A stretch of 64,000 nucleotides of DNA from Epiperipatus broadwayi. Its lineage: Eukaryota; Onychophora; Udeonychophora; Euonychophora; Peripatidae. A model generated the notes under the pieces. That model searched no databases and was not told where the DNA came from. It was given only the letters and a program-made list of their open reading frames with translations. Both the position numbers and the translations under genes were made by a program. Position 1 is the stretch's first letter. Each line of letters opens with the position of its first letter. The stretch is taken from positions 10,034,093-10,098,092 of the forward strand of contig JAQFVV010000031.1 of the NCBI GenBank assembly GCA_028023455.1, read 5' to 3'. Of the stretch, positions 34,721 through 46,479 are shown piece after piece.

Positions 34721-36027
34721 ACATATATTTATTCATTACCATCCCAAAAACAAAGCAAGGAGACATGAAAAGCTCAGAGGTGTGGGATATGAACTAACTC
34801 CTATGATTCATTAACCTCAGGATAGATAATAACTAAACAACTTAACTCAAGAAGACTAATGATATACTAAATGACAAGGTAACAATGAGTATATTAATAA
34901 ATAAGTTTGATGGTATCCATTTACGATGGCAGAGGATAAGCAACAACCCATTAATGTGTTTGACCTACAACAGGTTGGTATGTGATATTAAAAAAGAATT
35001 TATTAAAATAAATGATTCAAACAAATTGGATGAGTAGTATATATATATATATATTTTAATAACTGAAAAGTAGATTTTTCGGTTGTTAAAACAATAATTT
35101 CATGCTACTAATGGTTTGTCATGCATATTTTAGAATACACATCCTTATACCTTGATACATTACACTAAGCAACCTTTGAAATTTATACATGAAGATGCAG
35201 ATCAAACTTTAAATTCAGTCGTAAATATTGAACTGAAATATCAATGTGGTTTAATATGCTAATCGAGACATATTTCAATTTCACATGCAATACATAATGG
35301 TAACATTAAATAACACCTAACAAAGGTCATGATAACCTCAAATATATATATTATCACAGGGGACTTATTACATGCTCCTTTTTCGCCAATGGATATTAAT
35401 AACTAATGATTATGGAGAGTAAATCAGGTATAGAATTTTATTAACACAGACTATGCAAATATTACATATTTGCATTAATTAAATTATTAACTAAAGAATT
35501 GATCATTCATGGTTTTCTTTGGGAATTAGGCCTTGATTAATAGACTGGGTATTGCACAATTGTAGAAAGGATAAGCTTAAATCAAACTTTAACTATGACA
35601 TCAATACAAAATAATATTAATAGAGAATGTTTATATGTTTCACAATGCCATGTCATACAGTGATTATGTGGGATACTATAGATATCTTATGAGATGCAGT
35701 GCTGATTGTCCATGGTAGCCCTAGAATGAATATGCATGATTAGGGTTAAAATTTACTTTGTTTATTGAGAGGAAAGCATGTCTGTACTTTTAACAGTACA
35801 ATGCATGAAAAAATAGTGTGTAGGAGATGCTATGGGCTGGCTATTCTGGGGTCATTCTCCTACAAAGCCTCACTATGAGTTAACCACAATATTTTTAGAG
35901 GGTGGTGCTTTTAAGCACCATTTATTGAACATTGAATAACGAGTGGATCCAGGAACTCTGATAAAATCCATATGACATAGCAAAATATGTGAAATACTAG
36001 GAATAGCATGAATAAGCAACACTAGTA
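34721..36027. other. AT-rich sequence, nothing recognised
   Basis: Contains a short TA tract near 35040 but no coding or terminal-repeat signal. Confidence 0.4.
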
Positions 36028-37860
36028 TAAATGGCTGGTCTTCAATGACTTTGGACAAAAAATTAATTCTCTTCACTTTAAAATATCAGGCATAACATCA
36101 TGAAAAAATATTACTCTAATAGGTACAAATATGACCTGAAGTAAATAATTCTAATATTACATATAGACAAGGAGGTTTATATGATTCTCCTTCATTTAAA
36201 CAAAACCTGAATATAAACAGAATAACAACATGTTTATTAATGCTAATTGGCATTGCTAGTAAATTTTCTAACCATTCAGCTTACAATTAGATAATATTAC
36301 TATCCTTTCATGGTGGGGAAAAGATATCTAATTTAATAGCATGATGACATAGAGGGAAATTAATATAATGTAATAGAACAAGTTATTGAAATATTGCATA
36401 ACTATGCTGTAATTAATAATCCATGTTCATCCAAGCAACTATTGATCACATAAGAAAACTTGTACTTCAATCTCAATTCTCTCTTAATAAGAGGAATTGG
36501 TATAATAATAAAATAAATTTTCTGCAATGAAAATGATATTTGTCATACGAACATAAAATATAAAGTTAGTGTGAAAGAATATTTCAATTTATAGATTTCT
36601 AAAAGCAACAAAATAAAGAGAGTTTAAATAGAGCCATAATATATTATAAGTCATAGCTAGGCATTGCAGCTATTTTGAAGAAAAAAATTAACATTGCATT
36701 ACAAAATTATATTAACAATTATTCAAATACTAAAGAATAGGAATTTAGAGTTTATTCAGCAACTTAGATTTATTTTCTTAACTACTATTTCCTATTGCAA
36801 TGTCAAATGTATACCATGTAATAATTAATTGATAAAATACTATATTACTTTTACAATGCTTTATTATCCACCCTTTCTTCTGTTTACAGTTTCGATTGCC
36901 CCAGCAATCTTCAGAACCTTATATCTCCTAATCTCACTGTTCTCAGTGATATTAGAAGATATAAGGTTCTGAAGAAGATTTCTCGGACAATCGAAACTGT
37001 AAACAAAAGGAAAGGGTGGATAATAAAGCATTGTAAAAGTAATATAGTGTTTCATCAATTAATTATTATATGATTTAGTATCTTCCAACGAGACTTGAAG
37101 TTTACGGCCAGATTTGTTTGGTATGTCTCTTCGCACTTTTTTTTTTCCTTTTTCTTGTTAGAATTTAGCTCTATTTATATAACCAAGTCTTTTCTTGGAA
37201 TGCTTTTAAATTAATTTTCCAAGAGCTATAAATTGCCACTACCAAGAAGTATACATTTGTTTAATATTACTTGTACAGATGCAAATGATTGATTAGGACT
37301 AGAACACATTGTTTTGAATCTATTTTTATATTGGAAATAGATTTGTAAAGATATGAATCCATTTAAATATTTTGATTTCTGAATTTTGTTATTAACAACA
37401 ATTTGAAAATACACTAATTGATTGCTCTTTTATCTTCTAAAAATAAAATATGTTAATTGCTTTCTAGAACCATCTCAATATTGCATCAGTCAAAATGCTA
37501 TTTCTAAAAAAAACATATTTCCCATTTTAATACTAGTAGATTTAGAATACAAATATATAAATGGTTTACATATTTTTGGTTTTAAACGTAGTAGATTTAC
37601 GACTATCTGTACTATATAAACGCACATACACGACTGTTAGTGGAACAGAAATTAATCATTTCCATATATTTTTTAAACAATAACTTATTCTTTATTTTAA
37701 TATACCTTTAACTATTTATTACATAGGGAGGGTAAAACAGTTTGTGTGTATCTGGGATTTTGCCACCTGGTAACTGAAATGAATGACACAGGTGGCTTAA
37801 ATCTAGTCCATAGATAAAATGTCATCAGAAAGTGAAGCAAAAATATGTGCTACAGATTTG
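36028..37860 (+). repeat. 1.8-kb non-coding dispersed repeat, copy 2
   Basis: Direct copy of 25371-27174. It is interrupted by a palindromic insertion (36821-37066 plus about 50 bp of flank) that copy 1 lacks, and itself lacks a 200-bp segment of copy 1. Confidence 0.75.
36821..37066. mobile_element. Long palindrome (fold-back element)
   Basis: About 118-bp arms meet at a 4-bp centre near 36941. Left arm landmarks AATGCTTTATTATCCACCC and TTCAGAACCTTATATCT recur inverted on the right. The element is absent from the paralogous site in the 1.8-kb repeat copy 1, which shows it is an insertion. Confidence 0.75.
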
Positions 37861-38178
37861 TCTCTTCATATGTAACATTTTACATTACAAATTCTATTAA
37901 TTTTTGGCAGTCCAAGTTTAAGTATAGGTTCACAATCAATATTGATCCATTATATTTTGTACTCAACATGAGATATAATCATTATTATTATCTTTATGCA
38001 TTTGCCTTTTTTTTATCACAAAATCTGTTAATATATGTATATATCGTAATGGTTAGATCAAGCATAATCTTTATTGGTATATGTGATTTAATTTTTATTA
38101 GTCGGCAATAAAGCAAATGGATAAGAAAACCCATGTCTTAATTCTTACTTATAAAAGTTATTGATATGGTACTATAAT
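37861..38178. other. AT-rich sequence, nothing recognised
   Basis: An 88-codon frame covers most of it but has only compositional character. Confidence 0.35.
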
Positions 38179-38343
38179 CAGAGCCGGCACTGGGTACTAG
38201 GCGCCCGCATGCAAATTTGATTTTGGTGCCCCTGTCAGGGATGACGCCTTCTTTTTCAGATGCTAATCTCTCAGTGATGGCGCCTCCTTCTGCCAGCGCC
38301 CACATGCCTAGCATGCGTTGCATGCCCGCTTCCGCCGGCCCTG
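38179..38343. mobile_element. hAT-type MITE
   Basis: 165 bp with termini CAGAGCCGGC and GCCGGCCCTG (9 of 10 inverted matches), flanked by perfect 8-bp duplications ACTATAAT at 38171-38178 and 38344-38351. Eight-bp duplications and CAG-GCCGGC type ends are diagnostic of hAT elements. The interior is GC-rich compared with everything around it and carries no transposase. Confidence 0.9.
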
Positions 38344-39060
38344 ACTATAATCATATTTATTTTAGGAATTTAATGTAGTAATCTTATTTTTTGCAAGTAG
38401 AATTATTTTAAATATTCATAATTGTTGTTTTTTTTTAATTAATATTTCACTTTCACACAAATAATTTGAAATGTTTTTACATGGGCAGTTAAAACAATAC
38501 AAGAAGAGAAATTAATATAGATTTTAATTTTTAATATTAATAATCAGGGGTGTGCATGAATATTTTGAATAATGGAGAAATGCTTTGGCAATTTTAATAA
38601 AATTTATTTAAGATTTATTTTTATTTTATTAAAATCATGTAATATTTTGTGTTCTATTTTCAACATGCATCTCAAAGTCAACATTTGAATGCTAGTATTC
38701 ATGTGTGTGTATGCTTTTTTTTAAATTAAACAATACACTGCATGGACATGAAATTTGAAAATGAAACTATATATTCAAAAAATGCCATAGCAATAGCCTA
38801 CCTCAATCAAAGATTACAAGTGAACATAAAATGTTTGAAAATGGTCACCACCACTATTACTTGCCACTGCTTATTTCTACTGATATTCTAGAGTTATATT
38901 TATAAACTTTTCTTATGCATAAGCAATCCATGAATATGGCTGGTTGTGTTCAAAGTTTGTTCAGAAGTTCACTAATCTTTCAATAGCTCTGCCATTTTCT
39001 TTCTGACATGAAAAATAATTTACAAATCAACTGTTATAAAATCTATTAAGAATTTTCAAA

Positions 39061-39165
39061 AAATTGCCGAGAGGTCATCGCAACAACCTTGCAAGCAAGT
39101 AGTTGGTTGCAGACGGTTGTGGGTTCACGTTCCAGCCAATGCTATGACATATGAAGAAAAAAAAA
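39061..39165 (+). mobile_element. tRNA-derived SINE, copy 2
   Basis: GCCGAGAGGTCATCGCAAC head, GCAAGCAAGTAGTTGGTTGC body, GGGTTCACGTTCC in the B-box position, CCAATGCTATGACATATGA tail and poly-A. Closest to copy 1 at 560. Confidence 0.75.
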
Positions 39166-40243
39166 TTGCTAATTGATTTGATAAAATTAGTGTTTCTAAT
39201 ACAAACAATAGACTAAAAGAATTTTGCCTTCTCGTGTAATTGCTAATGAATCTTTTCTACCGCTCACCTTTTCTCATGTGTTTATATGGAACTGCTACAG
39301 GGAAAGATATTCAGGGACATCTCCAGACTTTATTTAAAAATAGAACTGTAATTCTGATTTGTTTTTCTTTTGAAAAAAATATATGTTAAATTTATGTAAT
39401 TTATTTTTGTTTATAACCATTATTTTATTATGAATATATGTTTCAGCGTTTTCTCCAAGTTATACAAGTATAATGGCATATGAATATATTGCATATATCA
39501 CATTTATTTTGAATGAAAGAATTAGCTTGGATGGATGAAATTTAAATTTAACAAAGGTTGTATAGAATTAAATTTCTATTTTATAATATATGACTTCAAT
39601 GGTGAAGTAAATTTTGATAAGATGTTTTTTTAAAAAAAGATGATAATTTCTTAGTAAAGTTGAAGTTTTCTTCTAATTTTTATATTGATGATATTTATAT
39701 TAAAACTAGTGGCTATTTCATATATTTTTAAGAGATTAAATATTCCTTTTATTTTGTACTAGATAAAGAAGTATATATATATATATTGTAACGGAAAATG
39801 GTGAATAAAATAAAAATAAATAATATAATAATGTGTAGTGTGTGACCATTTATTATTGTATATAAGTGTTCGTAAATTCAAATCATCTACTTTCCATTAC
39901 CACAAGCAAAGAGAACATATAGACATAAATGAATTTATATCCACACCTGATTGAACCTGTGACAATAAGGATATTGCCACAAGGTTATCTTTCCAAATCA
40001 GCTGTCTCTTGACTGCTGTAATTATTAAAGAATTACAGTGCTTGGCTAAATTATAAATTTAATGGGATCAGTAATACTGTACAACTATCCTCACATGTTT
40101 CTTAGTTCTCAAATGGAGTAATAATTATAACCAAACCCCTCTCTGGGTATATTAAACTATTGGAACAGTGAAGAATGAGACAATACAGATAAATTAATTA
40201 AGAAACATTTACTGTAATAGTAAAATAACAAAAAAAGAAATTA
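39166..40243. other. AT-rich sequence, nothing firmly recognised
   Basis: A TA tract ending near 39787 is followed by TGTAACGG, which resembles an LTR start, but no matching second copy exists in the window. Confidence 0.35.
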
Positions 40244-40420
40244 CACCTGGGTCTCGTTTTATGTGGATTATTTTATTGCGATTTTGAAGTTATGCAATTC
40301 ATGTTTTTTCTTAATATTTTTCATATTTCACTATATTTATTAGATATCAAATTATTAATAACTTATTTTGACTTAAAATACTTTTTTTTCAAAAATATGT
40401 TATATTAGCAGGTAACATGA

Positions 40421-40584
40421 ATATGGCTTGAAGCTGTATTTAGAATAAATAACCTACTTATACTAATGAGTAAATAATAATAATAGATTTATTTATACTT
40501 ACATATGGCTTGAAGCTGTATTTAGAATAAATAACCTACTTATACTAATGAGTAAATAATAATAATAGATTTATTTATACTTAC
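40421..40584. repeat. 82-bp perfect tandem doublet
   Basis: Identical units at 40421-40502 and 40503-40584 beginning ATATGGCTTGAAGCTG. Confidence 0.95.
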
Positions 40585-40854
40585 ATATAAAAATAACACA
40601 ATAAATAGTCAAAAAGTTTAAATTTTTAAAATGTATTTTGTTATGTAGATTTTTAAAATAAATAACGAAGATTTTATTGATTTTATAAACTAAAAATAAT
40701 ATTTCTAATGATAATGTATAATCTTTTTGTTTTGATTGCGATATTTTTTTAATATAGAAACAAAATGTGAACATTTAAAATTTATTTCAGTAGTAAAAAT
40801 CAGTTGTCAAACAGAAAACCATTAACACAGCACAAGACTGAAATTGGCACTAGT

Positions 40855-40995
40855 TGTGTAAATCGGATGGATCAGAATATGGGAAAACTTAGAGTGGGGA
40901 ATGGAAAATAAAGTGGCTAACAAGTTTCTCTGGGCATAATTGCTGAGAGATTCTTGACTTCATTCAAGGAGAAGCTACATCATATCACATCGATG
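40855..40995 (+). pseudogene. LINE family A, 3' end fragment (copy 3)
   Basis: Begins in the last codons (GGATGGATCAGAATATGGG) and covers the 3' UTR including TTTCTCTGGGCATAATTGCT. Only about 140 bp remain. It lies inside the Tigger-like MITE. Confidence 0.8.
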
Positions 40996-41341
40996 AATCT
41001 GATTTCTTACCAGTTTACAAACAAACTGCATATCGTCAAAAAATACTTATGAAAAAGTGTCATATTAAATACTGAAGTTAATAAAAAAAATATAAAAAGT
41101 TTGTCTTGTACCAATTTTTTTCAAATATTTGATATTTTTTATTAGTCATACTTTATTTCCTTATTTTTTTTAATGCAAATTTTAAAGTAATTTTTTTTTG
41201 TTGCTATACTTTTATGCAAATTTTGAAAATTACAGACTCTATCCCCCATTTTTCAAGGTAAGTTAAGTCTATTTTTGTGCAATTTTTTTATGTGGGTTTT
41301 CTGTGAAACCTATCTATCACATAAATCGAGACCCAGATGTA

Positions 41342-43080
41342 CATAAAATATTTACATACAATAAAATCATCTAAATATAATACTACAATGAGATGTATGT
41401 GTTAAATCCTATAAATGTCTTTAATCTATTGAAATATAGTATCCATTTATAATCGTTCATTCCAATTATTATTAAAATGTTTAATTAATGTCTATCTCAT
41501 TAAATATTTGAAATTGCAATTGTTTTTAATGTGGAAAGTATCTGCATGCATGTTATATATTGATCTTTATTTACTTTACTTAGATTTTCTTCTTCTTCGA
41601 TGCTAACTATTGTCCTGCTGACCGTCATGTGAAATTCATCCACTACTTTATTAGAGATGGCCATTCTTTGGCTTTGGCTTTTTGTTTATGGGGTCTTCTT
41701 TTCTACACATAGTGACTTCACAATACTAGGGTGTTAATGGTGTGGCAGATTATCAGACAGGTGCTATGCTGGCAGTTGTTTCATGGTGAGGTGATCATAT
41801 GAGTACGGTGGGTTTGGATCAACCAGCAACCATGATGGCCCTTAGTCACACATCCTTGAAGCTTCACTTGCATTATAGATTAGTTTCATATTCATTCAGT
41901 TTGTCAGTATGCTCTGAAAAATGTCCTTTACTCAGCTTTCCATTTTTTTCTTTAATGTCTGCTTCCCATTAAGTTCTAATCTTTACTTCTTCTCAGAACA
42001 GTGCTCTCACCGAAATCTCATGAATTGTTTTTGAATTGATGTTTTTTTTCCCTTCAAATTCTTTTTTTATCTTGAACTCTTCTTTGTATGTTTTCTTTCA
42101 CACCTTTAATTTTAAAATGTTTCTATAACTTATATAAAATTTCTTTTAATTTCATACGGTTTATAACATCGTGTTTTACATTCATTTATCTTTTTTTTTT
42201 TAATAAAATTATTCTCATTTTAACATGCAATAAAGCCTTTCCCTCTTTATACATACATTCACATATGTATTTTATTTTGTCAAAATGTGTAAATTTAAGA
42301 ACTGATCTTTATCTTTTGTCGTATTCTAAATTTTACTTATATTTTTATTTAAAACTCCCCCATTATCACCTTTTCTAAGTCATTTGAGTTCCCATTTTAT
42401 TTACATTTCCTTTCTTCGTTTTTAAATTTTAAACTAAATGTCTGACTCTCATATTTTCTAATTTTAATCTTTAGATTTTTTCAAAATCTGAACTTTGGAG
42501 GGTAAAAGATAAGAATCTTATTCGATTCCATTTCCCTTTCTTTATCTCATTATAGTAATTAAGACATTACTTTCTTCATTGGTTTTTTAATTCTTTTACT
42601 TATTTGTATATTTCAAAAAAAAAAAAAAACTACCATATATAATATTAAATATATATATGTGTGTGATCGCAGCATGTGCGATCATCACAATATATATATA
42701 TGCAGTTAAGCCATTTAATAAATCAGCACATTGCTATCCTTATATTTTTTGAAGGATAATTATAGAAATATATTGAGGTTTAGTTATAATAAATTATATT
42801 TTGTGGAGCTAAGTCTTAAGGTTAGTTAAATCATCAATTTGAGAAAACATGTTTTTGATTTATTTAAAATTTATTCAATGCTAAGCACTGTTATGCTTAA
42901 TAAAATTAATCTTAGTTATCATTTATAAAGAGCAGATATAGTGAATAAAGTTATTATTTTGGAATTCAGCCTACATATGTTTAAGTACTTAACTTATTTT
43001 AAAAATGTTATGTTTAAAAAATAGGAGATGATAAATAAATGATCAATTATTTTAAAGTAATAACTCATTTATTATTTTTT
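41342..43080. other. AT-rich sequence, nothing firmly recognised
   Basis: 41590-41900 is less AT-rich and may be an unidentified element fragment. A short perfect hairpin TGATCGCA/TGCGATCA lies near 42664-42684 between TA tracts. Confidence 0.4.
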
Positions 43081-43158
43081 AATTTTTTTTTGGTTGGAAG
43101 CGAACCTGGACCACCTGCTTGGAAGGCAGCTATGCCAACCCCTAGGCCACCAACACTT
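43081..43158 (-). mobile_element. tRNA-derived SINE, copy 5
   Basis: Minus strand: A box GTGGCCTAGGGGTTGG, CTGCCTTCCAAGCAGG (the same position as CTGCCTTACAAGCAG in copy 4), B box GGTTCGCTTCC, then an A-rich tail. Confidence 0.7.
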
Positions 43159-44669
43159 GATTATTTAATTAAATAAAATTTGAATTTGTTTATAAATTAA
43201 ATTTGGCCTTCGTATTTATTTTCCTTAATAAAATTATATCACTTATCATTCATTTATTTGGATCACGTATTAAAGATATAAACCACTAATTTTATAGTTA
43301 GCCCGAGATATTCGAATACATACATATTCAACCATAACGTTTTTAAGAAATTAGTATTGTACATTATATGTATATATTTTGGAAAGATATTTATTAAAAA
43401 TATAAACCTAGACTTATTTACAGTTTATTCTAACTAAGTTTTTACATTTAGTTATCATTTATATTATTTATTTATTGGATGTAATTTCGATCCAGTGAAA
43501 TACCCTTCGTCTCGAATTACATTTATGTCTATGATCTATTGCATCTTATGTTTTTAGTATATTTTCATAGTTAACATATTTAACTTCTTAACATATAGGC
43601 TAGCTTAATAACTCACTGATATTATATCCCACCCCATTTATTATCATATTTGGCCCCCAAACATAATAAGCAATTTATCTAATAATATATATATATATAT
43701 ATATATAAGAGGGTATTTTGTATTTTTAATGAAATTAAAGTACATCTTTTTTATCACCAATCAAAATAATTGTGCAACTGGAAAAAAAATTATAGCACAC
43801 TGTCAAAACAATTTCTGATTATAAGTAGCTATGACAGTGTTTTATTTTTCTTTTCCACCTGTACAATCATATTTAATGATGGTTATGTTGTGAAATATTT
43901 TAGTGTAGCTTTTAATTTTATTTTAAAAAAAAAAAGATTTTCCATTTATGAAATATTTCTTCAACTACGTGATCCACTAAATATTTTAAATTATATATGT
44001 GTGAGAGTGCATGTTAAACTAAATTCTTTTATGGATTTTTTTATTTGATAAAGAATGGAAATTATGAGAATATATCCATGTAAGCATAAATAGTTTTTAA
44101 CTTTTTGGTCATACCAGGAAAACATCAATTATTAGTTGGCAGTTTTAAAGTCAAACAAGTTTTTTTCTATTAATCTATATAAGAGTTCTTTTGTCTTGGT
44201 TTTCATTGCAGTAAAAGAAAGTTCTCTTTTACTTTAAAATCCAAATGATTATAAAAATTTAAATCTAGAGAGCTATTTTTGTAGATGCAAGAAATCAGTA
44301 GATTAATATCTTCTTGGCACCCTTTTATATATATATAAATTCAAATATACAAAAAGATCAATACCAATAGCACATGATGTTCATTTATTTCAGAAGTACT
44401 ACCTAAAAAAAAACAAAGTCTGAATAAAATAGCATCCATAAAAGATCAACCTCATACTTATAAAGTCAAGTTTCTTTAGACATATTGGAATTTAGACTAA
44501 AGTAAACAAAAACTATGAAATGATATCAGCTAAGATCTTAATAGCTTAATTTTTCATCCATGTTTCTTTACTTAGATTTTGTTCATTTCACAGGTAATGC
44601 TCCTGAAATAAATTAACAATTTTTATTTGAATTTTATATTTGCACTAACAATGTATAATTGTTTCTTTT

Positions 44670-44672
<3 letters not shown>
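43159..44672. other. AT-rich sequence, nothing recognised
   Basis: A TA tract at about 43687-43707; no coding or terminal-repeat signal. Confidence 0.4.

Positions 44673-44731
<59 letters not shown>
44673..44731. repeat. (CA)n(TA)n microsatellite
   Basis: Pure CA run passing directly into a pure TA run. Confidence 0.95.
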
Positions 44732-44762
44732 TACAAATCGATGTCTGTATTTCTTCAAAATA

Positions 44763-45075
44763 ATATATGTAAATTTATAAATAAACATTTGAAAATACAG
44801 TAATTAAAAGTTTATAAAAATTATATGTATAACCATAACTTAGAAGCACTTTCAACTACCTTGTAGCTTTGTCAACTATTACTTTTAAAATGTCAGCTTT
44901 CCCATAATTCCATGTCAACTTTCCCATAATTCTGTGATCTTAACATTTGCTGCTTGCCTATTAATTAAATTCTACAAGGTAGTTGAAAGCACTTCTAAGT
45001 TACAGTTATACATAAAATTTTTATAAACTTTTAATTACTGTATTTTCAAATATGTATTTATAAATTTACGTATAT
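44763..45075. mobile_element. Fold-back element with about 103-bp arms
   Basis: 44763-44866 and 44972-45075 are inverted copies (landmarks AGAAGCACTTTCAACTACC and GGTAGTTGAAAGCACTTCT) around a 105-bp loop. TA-rich tracts lie on both outer sides. Confidence 0.8.
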
Positions 45076-45135
45076 ATATATATAAAATAAAACAAGTCAT
45101 AAATTTCGTAATTTGTTTTTAAGCTTGCATTTAAA

Positions 45136-45340
45136 TGATCACTAGATGGGGCTTACGAATAACTCTAATCAAGTTTTATTTTATAAGTGCCAAAAGAGAA
45201 AGAATTTGAAAACTCTATCAGAAAGTTCCTATCTTGGTTTTGAGCTTGTGGCTCACCTCAGTGTAGTGGTGGGACTCAAGTAACTAGATCTGATAAATAA
45301 AGCTTGATTAGAGCTATTGGTAAGCTCCATCTAGTGATCA
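45136..45340. mobile_element. Inverted-repeat element, hammerhead family H3
   Basis: Imperfect inverted arms of about 37 bp (TGATCACTAGATGGGGCTTA / TAAGCTCCATCTAGTGATCA) enclose a hammerhead-like core on the minus strand. The right edge CCATCTAGTGATCATATATA closely resembles the edge of the H1 repeat at 63207-63230 (CCATCTATTGATCATATATA), linking the two families. Confidence 0.55.
45225..45275 (-). ncRNA. Degenerate hammerhead ribozyme (H3)
   Basis: Minus strand reads CTGAGGT (45255-45261) in place of CUGAUGA, then a perfect 4-bp stem II GAGC/GCTC around CACAA, then AAAACC in place of GAAACC. Stem II keeps the canonical G10.1-C11.1 pair that H1 and H2 have lost. A9 and G12 are substituted and stem III is weak, so activity is unlikely. 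Confidence 0.35.
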
Positions 45341-46479
45341 TATATATATAGTGTACCCTGCTAATAAAAGGATGACCTCTAGAAGATATGCCAAGTCTCT
45401 ACATTAGCATCATATAGTTGTACATTAAAAGTTTCAAGAATAGAGTGTGGGATTTTAAATAGACATTTTTGTCATGCTATTTTAATTGAATTGAAAAGGA
45501 GAGTATGGTGTTATCTTACTTACTTCTATTAATTAAAATTATGCATAATTTTTATTTCATTTTATTCCATTTGATGTATGTATAGTTTAGAGTTCCAAAA
45601 TGTTAACTGCTTGATCTTTAAAGTCAAATGGTGGGGGGTTAGATCAGTCAAGAATTCTACCTCTAAGCAAACATTAGAAACTTATGCTGGAATCAGGTGT
45701 AGGTAAAGGGATGCCTAATGGCCATAAGAAAACAACAGATACTTATGCCATCCATTAAGGAATGAATATAATTATTAAACATAAAATGAAGAGGGTTTAA
45801 GTGGTAAGTAAGTCATCTTAAAGTTTATAACAATTTGGACAGGTCTCCAGAATAAACTTGGGTCACTATCTTTCATAGGATTTGTGCAGCACATGTGCTT
45901 TCAGGAAAAATGTAATGGACTGTATTAAAATGGTAATGAATGAAATTAAAGTTTCTGCTTGTATTTATGTCTTAAATTTTGATTGAGTCAGTTTGGCATG
46001 CCAAAAAGAGGGGATTTGAAAAATATTTAGGAATAAATATGAATATAATAAATAATTAAAGCCATACTTAAAATGCCTATATCTTTAATTCAATTATAAT
46101 GTTAACAACTATTGTGGTCATTGGTATGTACATACAATATAATTAGTAGAGTCTACATAAGATTATACCTTAAAATTTATTGTGACCACAATATGTAAAT
46201 AAATTAACACTACCATCATTGAAGATTCTTTGTAATCTAATGCTAAGCTATATTTCTAGAGGTGTCCTTGTACCAGATACCGTAATTTGGGTAATCTTCA
46301 TAATTTTGCAGAGTGATGTTTTGTAGTCACTATATGGTAAACACAATATAACTGAATGAGAATCCTTAAGCACTATATTTCCAGAATGGCATCAGTCTTC
46401 CAATGTCTATATTTTGAACTACAAAACTAATAGTATGTCTTTATTCCAGAAAAGGTATAATGTGTGCATGAAAACTACA
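45341..46479. other. AT-rich sequence, nothing recognised
   Basis: No supported feature up to the assembly gap. Confidence 0.4.

Larger units (their letters stand above)
40244..41339. mobile_element. Tigger/pogo-like non-autonomous DNA transposon
   Basis: Inverted termini CACCTGGGTCTCGTTTTATG and CATAAATCGAGACCCAGATG (18 of 20), flanked by TA at 40242-40243 and 41340-41341. The left end continues into TTTTATTGCGATTTT, resembling Tigger termini (TACCTCGTTTTATTGCGC in the known family). About 1.1 kb without transposase. A LINE-A 3' fragment (40855-40995) is nested inside and an 82-bp tandem doublet lies at 40421-40584. Confidence 0.75.

Noticed and set aside
35904-35919. GGTGCTTTTAAGCACC hairpin resembling a histone mRNA 3' stem-loop
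   Set aside because: The fourth position breaks the histone consensus and no histone coding sequence is nearby.
38138-38323. 61-codon minus-strand open frame with an alanine/glycine-rich product
   Set aside because: It is simply the GC-rich interior of the hAT MITE read through.
42661-42690. Perfect 8-bp hairpin TGATCGCA/TGCGATCA between TA tracts
   Set aside because: Too short and isolated to assign as an element, terminator or ncRNA.
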